Shown here: piece by piece, positions 1-15,810 of the stretch
How positions within the stretch are numbered: the first letter of the stretch is position 1
Layout of the letters: each line of letters opens with the position of its first letter
DNA from: Nymphaea colorata
Lineage: Eukaryota > Streptophyta > Magnoliopsida > Nymphaeales > Nymphaeaceae
NCBI RefSeq assembly: GCF_008831285.2
Contig: NC_045142.1
Span: 21,827,354 to 21,887,353 of the forward strand
Direction: 5' to 3'
Length of the DNA: 60,000 bases
Notes under the pieces: generated by a model
The model's input: the letters and a program-made list of their open reading frames with translations, nothing else
Database searches by the model: none
What the model was told of the DNA's origin: nothing
Made by a program: the position numbers and the translations under genes

Positions 1-195
1 GTGCCAAACCATTATTCGACTCTCAATGTATTCAAGAATTTATAGGTGCAATAAGTAACATCTGCGGGGAAATAGCATATCATGCCATGTGAACTATAAA
101 GCAAGTCAAATGCTTGGACAGGATAAACAAAAGAAAGTGAAAACCGATTAGAAGGATTAATGATAATTTTTCAGGGTCACAAGATGCTGATTGAC

Positions 196-4000
<3,805 letters not shown>

Positions 4001-6935
4001 TTCTTTCTCTCTCGTCCCTTCTGTTCAATGGCTTCCGAGTCTGGAGTGAGATTGAGAGTTTGTTTATCCCAGAGATGAGAAAGAAGTGCGAAAAGCTACG
4101 CTAGCTTTGTAAGATTGTCCGTCACAGGGACACGACTCCGTATCGGAGAGAAGGTGCCGCTTTCTATTAATTTAAACATTATCTTTAAATGAAAATAAAA
4201 AGAAAAATTATTTATTTAAAAAAATAAAATTATGAAAAAATGAGTTTTAAATATATATAAGTCAAGGGAAATCGGACTTGCAAAATGTGACTCGAGTTAA
4301 GCCGGCCCGGTAACTTTTTTTTTTTTTTTTTTTTTTGGAGCCAGTACAAGTGTCAAATAACCATCATAAGCTTGCTCTCCGTTACCGATCAAGTATCCAA
4401 GTGAAATTGAAGGAAAATAATTCAAAAAAATATAAGTTGTTTAATGGTAGCAAAGCATGCATAACATTGCAATATTGTCAAAAAATAGTTCTAAGTTCTT
4501 TTAAGCAATGTTTGTTAGAATCGGTCTCAATTGTATGGATTCGGTAGCGAAAGGATTTGAGCAGGTGTCCCATTTAAGGTAAAAAAATAATTCACACAGG
4601 TTTGCTTATTGTAGGCGCACTAATGATCAACCTTTAGATGAATGAACATAAGCGGACCTTTATAATCCACCTTTCAGGATTTCTCGAATCCCAACAGCGG
4701 TTAGGGCCAGAGAAATTTTTTTTGGCAGGTAACAAATTAAACCTTGATTTTGTTCAATGAAATCATTTTATGTGATAAACAGTTTTATAATTTAACATCA
4801 TAACTGCAAGTATGAAGAATAAAGCTCAATGTCACTATCCAACACAAACCTCATATCAATATGAGTTTGATTAAAATTCAGATCGACATTCCTAATTGGT
4901 TCCTCTCTTGGCTCTCGCCCAAGAACGCTAAATGATGTTGGTATTTAATCAATTGCAAATTGGCGAAAATAATTACTATATACAAGTTGTTTTAAATCCC
5001 TTTTAACACATATTTAAGATTTCTGGTTTTTGTCTTTTTATTCAACTGGTCTGGAATTTTCCAATTATTATTATTATTATTCTTATTATTATAATATACG
5101 AACTATTTTGATTTCAGTAATGGATTTTAATGTTAACGGTCTTTAATTAGTTTAGTGGATTTTTTTTTTTTTTGTCTAAGGTGTTAACTTTTTCACATTT
5201 TGCATTTACATATGTGGTTGTTTTTGGACAAAATACCCGAGAGGACCAGTTAGAGGGCCAAACAACATTATCACTATCAACATAGAAAGGGATGTGTCAA
5301 CGAACTCATTTTTTAATAACAATATATATTTTATTATTAAAAAACATTTTATATTCACAAATTTTTATTTTGTATTTAAAATATATTTTTTAATTTTAAT
5401 ATCAAGCTGGGCCCAAGTTCAGGTTTCGAACGTCAAGCTGCTCCGAGCCTAACTCTTATCGGGTTTGGCCGATGCCCATGTGTATGCTAGATTACTAACC
5501 ACAAGTTTGTACCCTACTAAAATGCAACTAAATTAATTAAATTATTGTTTGGCAATAAAAATAATAACAAATTGTTTAAAATATTAAAGTCAATCTACCT
5601 AAATCTTTGAGCCAGATTTATAAAATTGTTTGTTATTCCTTGACAAACGGTCACATCGCTCTCTTTTCCCAAGCGAAATTTGCTCAAATTAAATTTAGTG
5701 CCAAGGGCGCAAAGGGGATTGAGTCCATGGGCACCTTGGATCTATTACCACATATTCAACCCAATGCTAGGGGATAAAAGACAAAAGTGCCCTCAATCTA
5801 CGAAAAGAAAAATCAAAGGAGACCCCTATAAGGACATTATTGAAAAAAAAAATTGAAAATTTACCTTTTTTGACAGAGATCAAAATACCTTTAAATAAAT
5901 ACTAAGTACCTTCAAACAAGAGAAAAACACACCCTCGCGTGTTAACTTTAATCCTTTCATTCATTCTCTTAACATAGTTATGGTTAACGTGACTATGAGA
6001 ATTTAACAGTTGGGCAAAAAGCCGAAAAAAATGTTTATCTTTTAAGACCCAAGTTGAAAGTGGATTTTTTTTTTTGATGTTAGACTAGTGGAGCCAACTC
6101 AAGTTCGACTCGAACTCACTCGATTAAACTTGACTCGAGCTCGACTCATATCAAGTTGTGATTAACTAATAACTTGAGTTCGTCAACGAGTGAGTTCCTT
6201 GACTCAGAGTAAACTCGATTAGGCTTTTTTAACACTAATACTTATTTTTGTAGTTTCAAAAACTTAAAATGGCATAAATGAAAATATGAAATATTTTAAA
6301 CATAAAATATATTACCGAACACAAGTTTAAATGAGTTGAGCTCGAGCTCACCTCATAAAGCTTGTGTCAAGCTCAAGCCGAGCTGTATGTGACTTGAGTC
6401 GAGCTTGAGCTAGACTCGCTCATTGTACATCCCCACCGAAAACAATCTTTTTACACTTCTATATACATAAACCAATGTTGTAATTATCATTATAAATCTG
6501 TCAATTCTAATAAAATCAGTTAAATGGCTTGTTATTTTTTTCTTTATAGTCTTCTTTGTTGATTCAAGAATTTGCAATTTTCTCAAGGACTGTTTGGGAT
6601 TAAAAACAAAATTGAGATGTTTCATGAATTGCTTTAAAACCTTTAAAACAAAGAGAGGAGATTTTTGTGTAATATTTGAACAAAGTGTCTTATGAATCTA
6701 CCCCAATTTTGAGATAAATTCATCAAATACTGTGGTATCAGTCCTAATATCAAACAGCCTTTTGGAGTCTCATCTTTGAAACACAACCAAAAGAAAAAAG
6801 GCATATCAATTTCATCTTTAGAGCATCATCCCTTTTATTTTCCCCCTTACATTCTCCAAATCCTCAAGAAAATAAGCATTTTAAACTTTCAAATAAGAAC
6901 ACAAGAGGAAGAGAGAAAGAAAAAGAATGGAAGAT
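4001..6935. other. AT-rich spacer between the helicase and CYP73A genes
   Basis: About 4001-4140 is the probable 5' leader and core promoter of the helicase; it is pyrimidine/purine-biased and fairly GC-rich. Beyond it the DNA is AT-rich, with a T run at 4314-4336. A repeat with an AT-rich core and a GC-rich arm lies at 5280-5500, and a block of alternating GAGCTC/CTCGAGC-like motifs at 6080-6425, a low-complexity pattern often left by old plant transposons. No convincing exon is visible on either strand. The 3' untranslated region of CYP73A presumably runs down from 6936 but its end is not marked. Confidence 0.6.
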
Positions 6936-9900
6936 CTAGAAAACCCTAGGCCTCAATACAACAGTAGAATGCTTCAATATGTGCAAGCTAAACTGGCCTC
7001 CCTTCTCACTCACATCTACCTTGCTCTGCCCAGGCGGCGGCAGCAGCTCGAAGTTCTGGACCAGCCTGCCGATCGTGATGCCGAGTATAGGCAACGCCAG
7101 TATGATGCCGGGGCAGCTCCGTCGGCCGACGCCGAAGGGCAGGTACCGGAAGTCATTGCCGTTCGCTTCAACCTTCGCTTCCTCCTCCAAGAACCGCTCT
7201 GGCCGGAACTCCTCCGGCTTCTTCCAATGGTCCGAGTTGTTTGCGAGGAACCACGCATTGACCAGGATCTTGCTCTCCGCCGGAATGTCGTAGCCGTTGA
7301 GCTTGGCGTCATGGAGGTTCATGTGAGGAACAAGCAAGGGGATAGCCATGCGGAGCCGGAGGGTTTCCTTGATCACTGCTTGAAGGTATGGCAGCTTGGC
7401 CATGTCTGGCTCGGTAATTTGGACACCCGGACCTAGCACTGTGTCCAGCTCGTGCCGGAGCTTTCTTTGGATCTCGGGATGGTTCACCAGCTCGGCGATC
7501 CCCCACTCTATTGACCACAACGTCGTCTCAATCGCTGAAAATTTCAACAAATGATTGGTCAATTTAATGCTGAAAAATGTGAAGTTATGCCCCTCTTGAT
7601 GGCTATGTTTTTTATGTCCAGATAAAACACAATAGCGTGTTGCATTTTGACCTAATATTTCTTGAATTCGAATAAAATCTGAAAGAGTGATAGTTTATTA
7701 AGTGACAAGGTGGTCTGACTCCATGTTTGAATCTTGAAGTTGCGACTAATGCTTTGTGAGCCTAATGGATAGGCACAGGAAGGGGGGCCAATAGTCTTTC
7801 TTAAAAGGCGGTGGAACCTTTATTAAAAAAAAAATGAAAAACTTTTTCCTGAGTTAAAAAAAAAAAAAAAGAAGAATGGTTGTGTGTCTTGACATTAACA
7901 TGTTTAGATGCTTGAAATGACAAAAATACCCTTGAAACCTCAAGCCAATGGCGGTGGCATGTGTCTCTTCATAGAAGGGACAGGACAGGCGCCTTTGATA
8001 TTTGAACTAGTGCGAGCTACTTTACTATATCTGCTTTTGAGAGAAATCTATATATTCAGATTTGAATTCATATTCAAATTCGAATGAAGAAATCTGCAGT
8101 CTGATGTGAATCTGACTTTGAAATCGAATCCACAACCACATTATAAATATTCAGTATAAGATATAATTTTAAAATTATATCTGATCTAAATAGGAATCCG
8201 GTTAATATTTACTGGAAAAGGATCCAAAGTAATGTACCCGCAACGTTGATATTCTCGACTATGTACAAGACGTTGTCTTCGTTGATCTCTCCCTTGTTCT
8301 GGGCGTCGAGGATGTGATCGATGGCACATTTAAGTTCTCCCGATGAGCTTTGGGAAGAGCCCATCGTGCTGGCGAGCTTCCTGCAGTCCAAAGTTTTCAT
8401 TCAACACCAATTAGTATTACTTACTTACTTAAGAAAGATCTCAACCCGTGAAAAATTTTACAAATCATCTTTGTTTGTTAGCGATAATTTTTTATTTTTT
8501 AACCAAACTAAGTCGTTAATGGAGATTACTTTTTAATATAACTATTAAGGTTGTAAAAATTTATTATTTTACCTTTTAAAAGGTAATTCTAAGAAGTACG
8601 CTTAATTTTACTAATACAATTAGGTTTTTCTTGAAATGCTTTGTAGCATTAATACCAAAAATATCACAAATATAAGTTATTTACTAATAATAATATTTAG
8701 TATAGTTTGGAAGCTAAGACAAACTAACAAACTTACAAGGTGTCTTATTAAGAACTATCATATTAACCTTAAATTGAATCTACTAACAACTTACAATTAA
8801 CGCGCAAATGATTATTTTTATTTATAATACAAAACTTATGTCTCTCTTAAAATATGACCTAGCATGTAGTAGATTGACAACCGCTTTCCATTTCCAAATG
8901 TTATTTTTCGGCTTCCCATATCCAGAAAAAGGTACTACTTTGCCCATAACTCTAAAACTGGGTCGGACACTGGAATCTTCTCAACTTCTTCAGACGACTA
9001 CCAACCAAACTGGGGCAAGATAAGATAACAACATTTATTTTTTTCTTCTTGAAATAGGAACCACATGGAAAACGACAAACTTTCAGGTTTCCCTATAACT
9101 GACTCTAATTTCGAGGAAATTATTTTTACTATTATCGAAGCCATACATTTTTTTAATTTCACACAGAAAACCCTGAAGCACTTTCTCCCATTCATTCAGA
9201 AATTAACGACTTAAAAGTTTTAAAAAGTCTTTTTAAAAGTTATAAATTAATCACTCTCTCCCACTTATCCGGAATTAACGACTTAAAATTTTAAAAAGCG
9301 TTTTTTAAAGTTGTAAATTAACCACTTTTTCTCGTGCACCATATCAACAACAGGAAGAGGCCGTCAGAAAGAAACAGACGGCTGAAAACGAGAAGGAAAA
9401 ATCTGGAGGGATAGAGGAAGAAGCTTACTTCCTTTCCTCGACGAAGAAGTCCTTGAAGAGCTTGAGCCTCGTCTCCTTGATCTCCTTACACAACCTGAGG
9501 TAACCCCGGAGGAACGGCCGGAGCACCGGAATGAAGTCGCCGTAGTTGTACTCGAAGCTCTGCGCCAGCCTGCTCCTCTCCCCGTTCAGCGCCTTAAGCC
9601 GCACGAACAGCGGGTCGTCCTCCGACTCGAACCGCCGGTCGAACATGATCCTGTACATGTTGTTGTACATCATCAGCTGCAGCCGGCGGCGGAGCACCAC
9701 CCCCTCCGTCGCCGCCTTGGGGTTGGACCTCATGTCCTCCACCACCCGCGCCGCCTCGTCCTCCCACCCTCCCCTGTACTGCTGCACCACCTTGTTGGTG
9801 AAGAAGGGCACCGTCATGATCCGCCGCATCTTGCGCCAGTGCTCTCCGTAGACGGTGAACACCATGTCCTGCCCCTTCCCCGTGAAGATGTCGAAGACGA

Positions 9901-10213
9901 CGTTGCGGGTGCGGGAGCCGAACTCGACGCCCTGGGTGTGGAGTACCTCCTTGGCGAGCTCCGGCGAGGAGACGACGACCAGGTTGCGCTGGCCCATGCG
10001 GAGGAGGAAGATGTCTCCGAAGCGGCGGGCCAGCTGAGTCAGGTTCCGGTGGTTGAGGTCGTCCCCGACCTGCAGCCAGTTCCCGAAGATGGGCACCGGA
10101 ATGGGGCCCGGTGGCAGCCGGAACCGCTTCCCCCGCAGCCTCGACACCACCACCGCCACCACCGCCGCCACGAACAGCCCCAGCAGCGCCTTCTCCACCA
10201 CCGCCAGATCCAT
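6936..10213 (-). CDS. CYP73A: trans-cinnamate 4-monooxygenase (cinnamate 4-hydroxylase), cytochrome P450 CYP73A, complete
   Basis: Three exons on the minus strand, 9429-10213, 8238-8380 and 6936-7534, join in phase (AA|G and G|CG) to give 508 residues plus TAG; the family is usually about 505. The enzyme hydroxylates trans-cinnamate to p-coumarate with NADPH-P450 reductase at the ER membrane, the second step of the phenylpropanoid pathway to lignin and flavonoids. Visible features: an N-terminal membrane anchor (about residues 5-25), the proline hinge [12 protein letters not shown], the I-helix stretch AAIETT (309-314), the ExxR pair E366/R369 in KETLR, and the haem loop [10 protein letters not shown] with cysteine 450. 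Similarity to known C4H is very high throughout and the intron positions leave it uninterrupted. Exon 1 is strongly GC-rich at third positions, unlike its surroundings. The MDL start is the standard one. No break is seen, so the gene looks functional. Confidence 0.98.
9201..9332. repeat. Imperfect tandem duplication, period 72, in CYP73A intron 1
   Basis: Two adjacent copies, each beginning AATTAACGACTTAAAA, start at 9201 and 9273. They lie in the 1,048-bp first intron. The second copy diverges at several bases and has a longer T run. Confidence 0.75.
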
Positions 10214-10237
10214 ATTCCTCCTCCTCAGTTTTCACCA

Positions 10238-10241
<4 letters not shown>

Positions 10242-10268
<27 letters not shown>
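10242..10268 (-). repeat. GA/CT microsatellite in the CYP73A 5' leader
   Basis: An uninterrupted CT run on the plus strand, read as GA in the gene's direction, 29-55 bases upstream of the CYP73A ATG. It lies between the ATG and the proposed TATA box, so it is probably transcribed as leader. GA/CT leaders are common in plant genes and can bind GAGA-type factors; a role here is inference. Confidence 0.85.
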
Positions 10269-10317
10269 ACTGAGTTGGGGGGTTGGGAGTTGCAGAAAAA
10301 TGGGACGGATGAGGAGA

Positions 10318-10328
10318 GGATATATAGG
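10318..10328 (-). promoter_or_regulatory. TATA box of CYP73A
   Basis: Read on the minus strand, CCTATATATCC lies about 107 bases upstream of the ATG. A start of transcription some 30 bases further down would give a leader of about 70-80 bases containing the GA repeat. No better TATA candidate is closer. Confidence 0.7.
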
Positions 10329-10361
10329 CGAGAATGGTGTGGCAGATCAACAGCGTTAGTT

Positions 10362-10410
10362 GACGGTAACGGCCGATGAGTTCCGGGGAACGTGCTGTGG
10401 GGACGGTAAC
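10362..10410 (-). promoter_or_regulatory. Duplicated GACGGTAAC motif upstream of CYP73A (possible MYB sites)
   Basis: GACGGTAAC occurs exactly at 10362-10370 and 10402-10410, spaced 40 bases, just upstream of the TATA box. In the gene's direction this is GTTACCGTC. It resembles CNGTT(A/G)-type MYB cores, and phenylpropanoid genes are commonly controlled by MYB factors. An AC-III-like ACCTAAC also lies at 11684-11690, about 1.47 kb upstream of the ATG. Function is inferred from motif and position only. Confidence 0.4.
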
Positions 10411-12336
10411 TTGACGGCAACCCGTATTGTTGGGGGAGGGCTCGTGCCGCCGACCTCCGCTTTCGACGCTTTTTAAAGTATGCGTTTAAGATTTTTAAAT
10501 TACACTTCAATTTTGTTCGGAGAGTTGTTGTTACCGGCAATGGATCGGTTTACATTGAACCGTATCGGAATTTTAATTGAACAAACCATTTTCGCATAAA
10601 ATTTTTCTTTTCCAAAACCATCGGCAATGTATCTGTTTCCATGTGATTTGTATCGGGTTTTTATTTAAAAAAACATATTTTTTCAGCAATTTCTTTTTTA
10701 AAAATTGAATAAAACCAGTGGCAATCTGTTATATAGGCTTGGCCAGTGTGCGAAACAGGCCCAAAAGACTGGAAAAGCGAAGATAGGGCCTTCTGGCGCC
10801 GAGGCTCCACTTCAAATTTGCGGAAAAAAGGAATCTACATACAATTATATATAAATTTTAAAATTTTATATTTTGGCCCTAATCAACATTTTGAAATAAT
10901 AGTTTTGCCCACTCCTATGGACATACACCGTTGAAGGGAACTGCAGTAAGATCATTTTCAAAGCCTGAAGATGAAACATTTGTGTGAGTACATTTTTCCT
11001 CCAAGCAAGTTTTAATGGAGAAGCAAGAGAGAGACCAGACCCTTTATTGTGAACAAGAGAATAGGAAAGATTTTAATTTATGGTGAAAAAATGTCCTAAA
11101 GTCATTCGCACAAAACATAGTTTTTATGCTGTTTGGTCACCCAACCCAAACACACGAGCCATATATTTTAAAAACTATTTCAAAGCAAAGCTGCTGCTCC
11201 AAAACTTTTCACAAAAACATGGTTTACTGATGGTACCTTTTAAAGGTCGTTTAAAACTGTCTTAAAGATTATTAGGACAAAACACAGTGAATCTACCAAA
11301 AATTTTAGGGCAAAATCATTGAATAGTTAGTAGGCACCAAACAGCTCCTTAAGCTCACACTAAACTTCTATCGAATTCTGAACCAACCGGAAGCGCCATC
11401 TCAAATATTCATCTCAACTCGTAAGCCTCAAGCTAATTGACAAACCTTAAGTTCAATTATGATATAAATCGATTTTTTGAGTTTCCGCCGACCTGCCTGC
11501 CAAATGGACCCTTTCTGCTTTCTCTCTTCACATGCCTCGCGCACAAGTCAGGTCAACGGACGAAAGTCCTTAACGGCGTGGAGCGGACGGCCGTCATCTT
11601 TAACGCCGTCGATCGGTCGGTAGTTAGAGGCGGAGACAGACAGACTTCACCGCCCCATCACGCGCCGCGCTGCCCTTTTGCCCACCTAACTCCATCCGCA
11701 CCTTCTCTTTTCCCATGACCAAAATGACTTTTCTTTTCTCTCTTTCTATCTAAAAAAAAAAGCAAGTTTTATTTAATTATAGTTTTGTGGAGAATGAAAA
11801 AACTGACTAATAAACAAAAAATAAATAAATAAAATTAAAAAAAGTGTACCTACTCCCATGGCGACGTGGTCCAAAATTGTTCACGATTTCGAGGGACAGA
11901 CCTTCTGCCATCTAAACGAAAAAGACGGGCCTTGAATTCATAGGCACTCGAATTATTCATGGTACCATGAGTTTGAGTTTCTTGAACCTTTCTCTAGATG
12001 CGAATTAAAGCTTTTGAAAATCTCACAAGAGCTAATGTCGTCAAGGCATGGAAAAATGGCGCTACCAACGTCATTGGTGTCTCTCAAAATGCCCACCGAC
12101 ACTGGAGGCTTATAAGTGGCCGGTTTATATTTTGATATTCTATAGCATATATATATATATATATAAAGTACCTTGCCTGTGGCCCCCCGCTCGCATATAA
12201 AAGAATGGTTGAGTAGCATTCACCCTTTGTTGGATTGGGGCACGCGCATGATACCCACCGAACCAAACCTGAGTGTTGAATGAGCCACACCTCACCTGCC
12301 TCATTTTTTTCCACCGCAACTATGATAACCCAAGAT

Positions 12337-12414
12337 TATTATTAACCTATAAAAAATATTATTATATTCCACATTCAAAATATTATTAACCTATAAAAAA
12401 TATTATTATATTCC
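12337..12414. repeat. 34-bp direct repeat pair
   Basis: Copies at 12337-12370 and 12381-12414 both begin TATTATTAACCTATAAAAAA and end TATTCC. They are separated by ten bases and are identical as far as I can read. Confidence 0.8.
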
Positions 12415-12659
12415 TTGCCTTGGAATGTGTAGATCAGATTTATAAGATTTTAAAATCAACACGTCAACTTGTTCATATTTTCAATATCTCTTTAAATGCT
12501 CACATGGATAAGTAAAAGCTCTGGGGAAACCATTTAGCAGTGATAGGTTGTGATTGAGTCCAAATGGTGCTGATGATCTCTTTTGAGAGGCTTTTTTTTT
12601 TTTTTTTAATTATTATAGACAGATGCATGCTTTGTTGCATTTGATTACCACCGTTTTCA

Positions 12660-12955
12660 ATTTCCAGTTTGATATTAGACTTAGGCATCGGGCTGGCTGG
12701 GTAGGCCTGGCTATTAGGTTTAGGCATTGGGCTGGCTCGGCTGTCCTAGCTTGTTTAAAATAAGAAAAAAATATATTTTAATATATAAACATTTTTTATA
12801 ATAAAATATATATTATTAATAAAATAAACAAAAATAATATTAAAAATTACTGGATCAAATCGGGCCCTGTCGGGACGGCCCAATACATTATCGAGCCACA
12901 TACCAAATACCCGACAGACACTCGGCCCAATTTCCACCCCTATTTGATACAACTA
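12660..12955. repeat. Copy of a dispersed repeat with GC-rich arms and AT-rich core
   Basis: GGGCTGGCT-type GC-rich blocks (with a 40-base internal repeat of TTAGGCAT(C/T)GGGCTGGCT at about 12680 and 12720) precede an AT-only core at 12765-12850. CGGGCCC and CGGCCCAATTTCCACCCC follow. Similar AT-core plus GGCCCAA arrangements occur at 5280-5500 and 14860-15060. No coding is visible. Confidence 0.5.
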
Positions 12956-13324
12956 TGGGTTTCAGCTATACCATAGCTATAAAAAATCTGTCAAAAATCA
13001 AGCACAACCTACAACCTAAGTAGGATATATGTGGATACTTCAACGGGAAAAAACTTGTAAACTATTCACGTTTTCATGCATCTTTACCTAATGTATACCA
13101 GGAGCTAGACTTTTATTTTTTTTGGGCAAAACATTTGACAACAATCTATCAATTAAATAAAAATTATAAGTGCATTAAATTATTGTTCAAAACCGTTCAT
13201 CATTAACCACATTCAAATAGTCAGTTAATTTTGAGCAAACTAGGTCAACTACACAAGAGGTATATATTATTATTATTATTATACTGTTTTATTATAGTTA
13301 TCCTTTTTTTTTGGGTACATTATT

Positions 13325-13792
13325 AGGGATGTCAATAGATTTGATTCAGGCAGAATATCTGATCGGACTAATTTAGAAAATCAGACATTAGAAAAAAATT
13401 TAATGTTTGATTATGAAATCGGATCAGATGCAGATTCATATTTAATTTTGAATCAACATTTGATCAGATTTGGGTTTAATTTCAAGTAATATCTTATATC
13501 CAATATTACTGATATATTTTCTGATGCAATCCTGCTAGGAGATAGGGGTCCCATCCCTTTGATCAATATCCATGTATTCTAAAAATCAGTTCTTGACATA
13601 TCATAATCCATCCCGATTCAGTTGTGTATCTAAAAGTCTGATTTAGAAATGAAAATAAAAGTCCGGATTTTGGTGTGATATGGACTTTTATTCATTGGTA
13701 TTTAAATCCAAATATGTAAGCATGCATTTGAAAAATTGGATATGGTAAGAGGTATATCCTATTTTATTATGGTTTGGTCTGCTGACATCCCT
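13325..13792. mobile_element. MITE-like repeat with short terminal inverted repeats
   Basis: AGGGATGTCA at 13325-13334 is matched by its inverse TGACATCCCT at 13783-13792. The 468-bp interior is rich in GGAT/GATCAGA/TTTGAAT words and has no coding capacity. A related pattern in opposite orientation occurs near 28750-29100. No clear target duplication was found, so the class is uncertain. Confidence 0.45.
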
Positions 13793-14019
13793 ATTTTTTA
13801 TAGTAAAACAGTTTAAATAGGTTATATTTAAGCATTTACATGGATCAAATAAAGTCATTAATTTTTAATATGTTTAGTCAGCTCTGGCGAAGAAATCAAA
13901 GTCTGATGTCCAACAAGACTCTCATGAAAATCCAACCTAGTTGGGGTGTGTTTGATAGCCCACTGATCCAACATGTCTTTTACCCACAAGGTAAATGAAC
14001 ACTAGATTTTATCACTTTG

Positions 14020-15150
<1,131 letters not shown>

Positions 15151-15354
15151 TTAGGGCCCGTTCGATGGGCGGGTGAAATTTAATGCGGTAAATTTACCAT
15201 GGTAATTTTTTCTGAAAAAATTTACAGAATGAAATTTCTCCTTCCAATCTGAAGCTCTGTTTGATGCAGTTTAGGTCGGGCGGGTGAAATTTCACCCGTC
15301 TGTACCGTTTTTCCCCTCCCCTTTCATTTTACCCTGACTATCAAACGGGCCTTA
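15151..15354. mobile_element. Tourist/Harbinger-like MITE candidate
   Basis: TTA at 15151-15153 followed by GGGCCCGTTCGAT mirrors ATCAAACGGGCC followed by TTA at 15352-15354, giving inverted ends of about 12 bases and a TTA target duplication. That is the signature of PIF/Harbinger-derived Tourist MITEs. The 200-bp interior includes the palindrome GGGTGAAATTTCACCC at about 15281-15296 and no coding. The left end has one extra G, so one end may have drifted. Confidence 0.55.
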
Positions 15355-15810
15355 AGAATTCGACACGCAGGAACTGGGTTCGTCCCAGTTCATTTTCGAA
15401 CCATCTCTCTCTATCTCTCTCCCTTCATATTTCTTGAAATCCATTGCTCGGTTACTTTTTGGCTGATTTTTTAAAATCTAATCACATTGATAGGTGTCAA
15501 TTGTACTTACCAGTAATGGCAATCAGCAACAATAAGAAAGATTAGAAGAATCTGCCTGAAACTTAAGTAGGCATGTCAGATCACATCGATATCATAATCC
15601 GACGTTTTTTTTTTTCAAGAATATAGATTGGATATTCAAATCTTGTTTATGAAGTTGATTTTCTGAGAAACATCTGATGCACACATTTCCTGAACCATTG
15701 TCAGGGTCCTCCGGACCAGATGAGTTGAAAAGAAAATCATGCAAATATAACGCAGAATCGAGTTTTGTGACAGTTTTTTAATCAATGTTTCAAACTTGTT
15801 CACAAGTATC

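Larger units (their letters stand above)
10429..13324. other. Spacer upstream of CYP73A
   Basis: No exon is supported. About 11490-11720 is a relatively GC-rich island that may be distal promoter or a small captured fragment; its open frame resembles nothing I know. The rest is AT-rich and includes a short TA run near 12148, a direct repeat at 12337-12414 and a dispersed repeat copy at 12660-12955. Confidence 0.5.

Noticed and set aside
1-195. A seventh helicase exon after ...CCCCGCAG near position 70
   Set aside because: Reading in phase reaches a stop within ten codons and does not match the expected post-DEAD sequence.
6927-7436. 169-codon plus-strand frame opposite CYP73A exon 3
   Set aside because: It is the antisense shadow of the P450 C-terminal exon; no plant protein family is recognisable.
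7640-7830. Possible tRNA-derived SINE with a TTTGAATC B-box-like word
   Set aside because: No matching A box at the right spacing, no clear tail and no target duplication.
9546-10379. Several long plus-strand open frames opposite CYP73A exon 1
   Set aside because: They mirror the GC-rich third positions of the real minus-strand gene and have no domain of their own.
11437-11718. 93-codon frame in a GC-rich island
   Set aside because: No recognisable domain, no splice context and no neighbouring exon; more likely distal promoter DNA.
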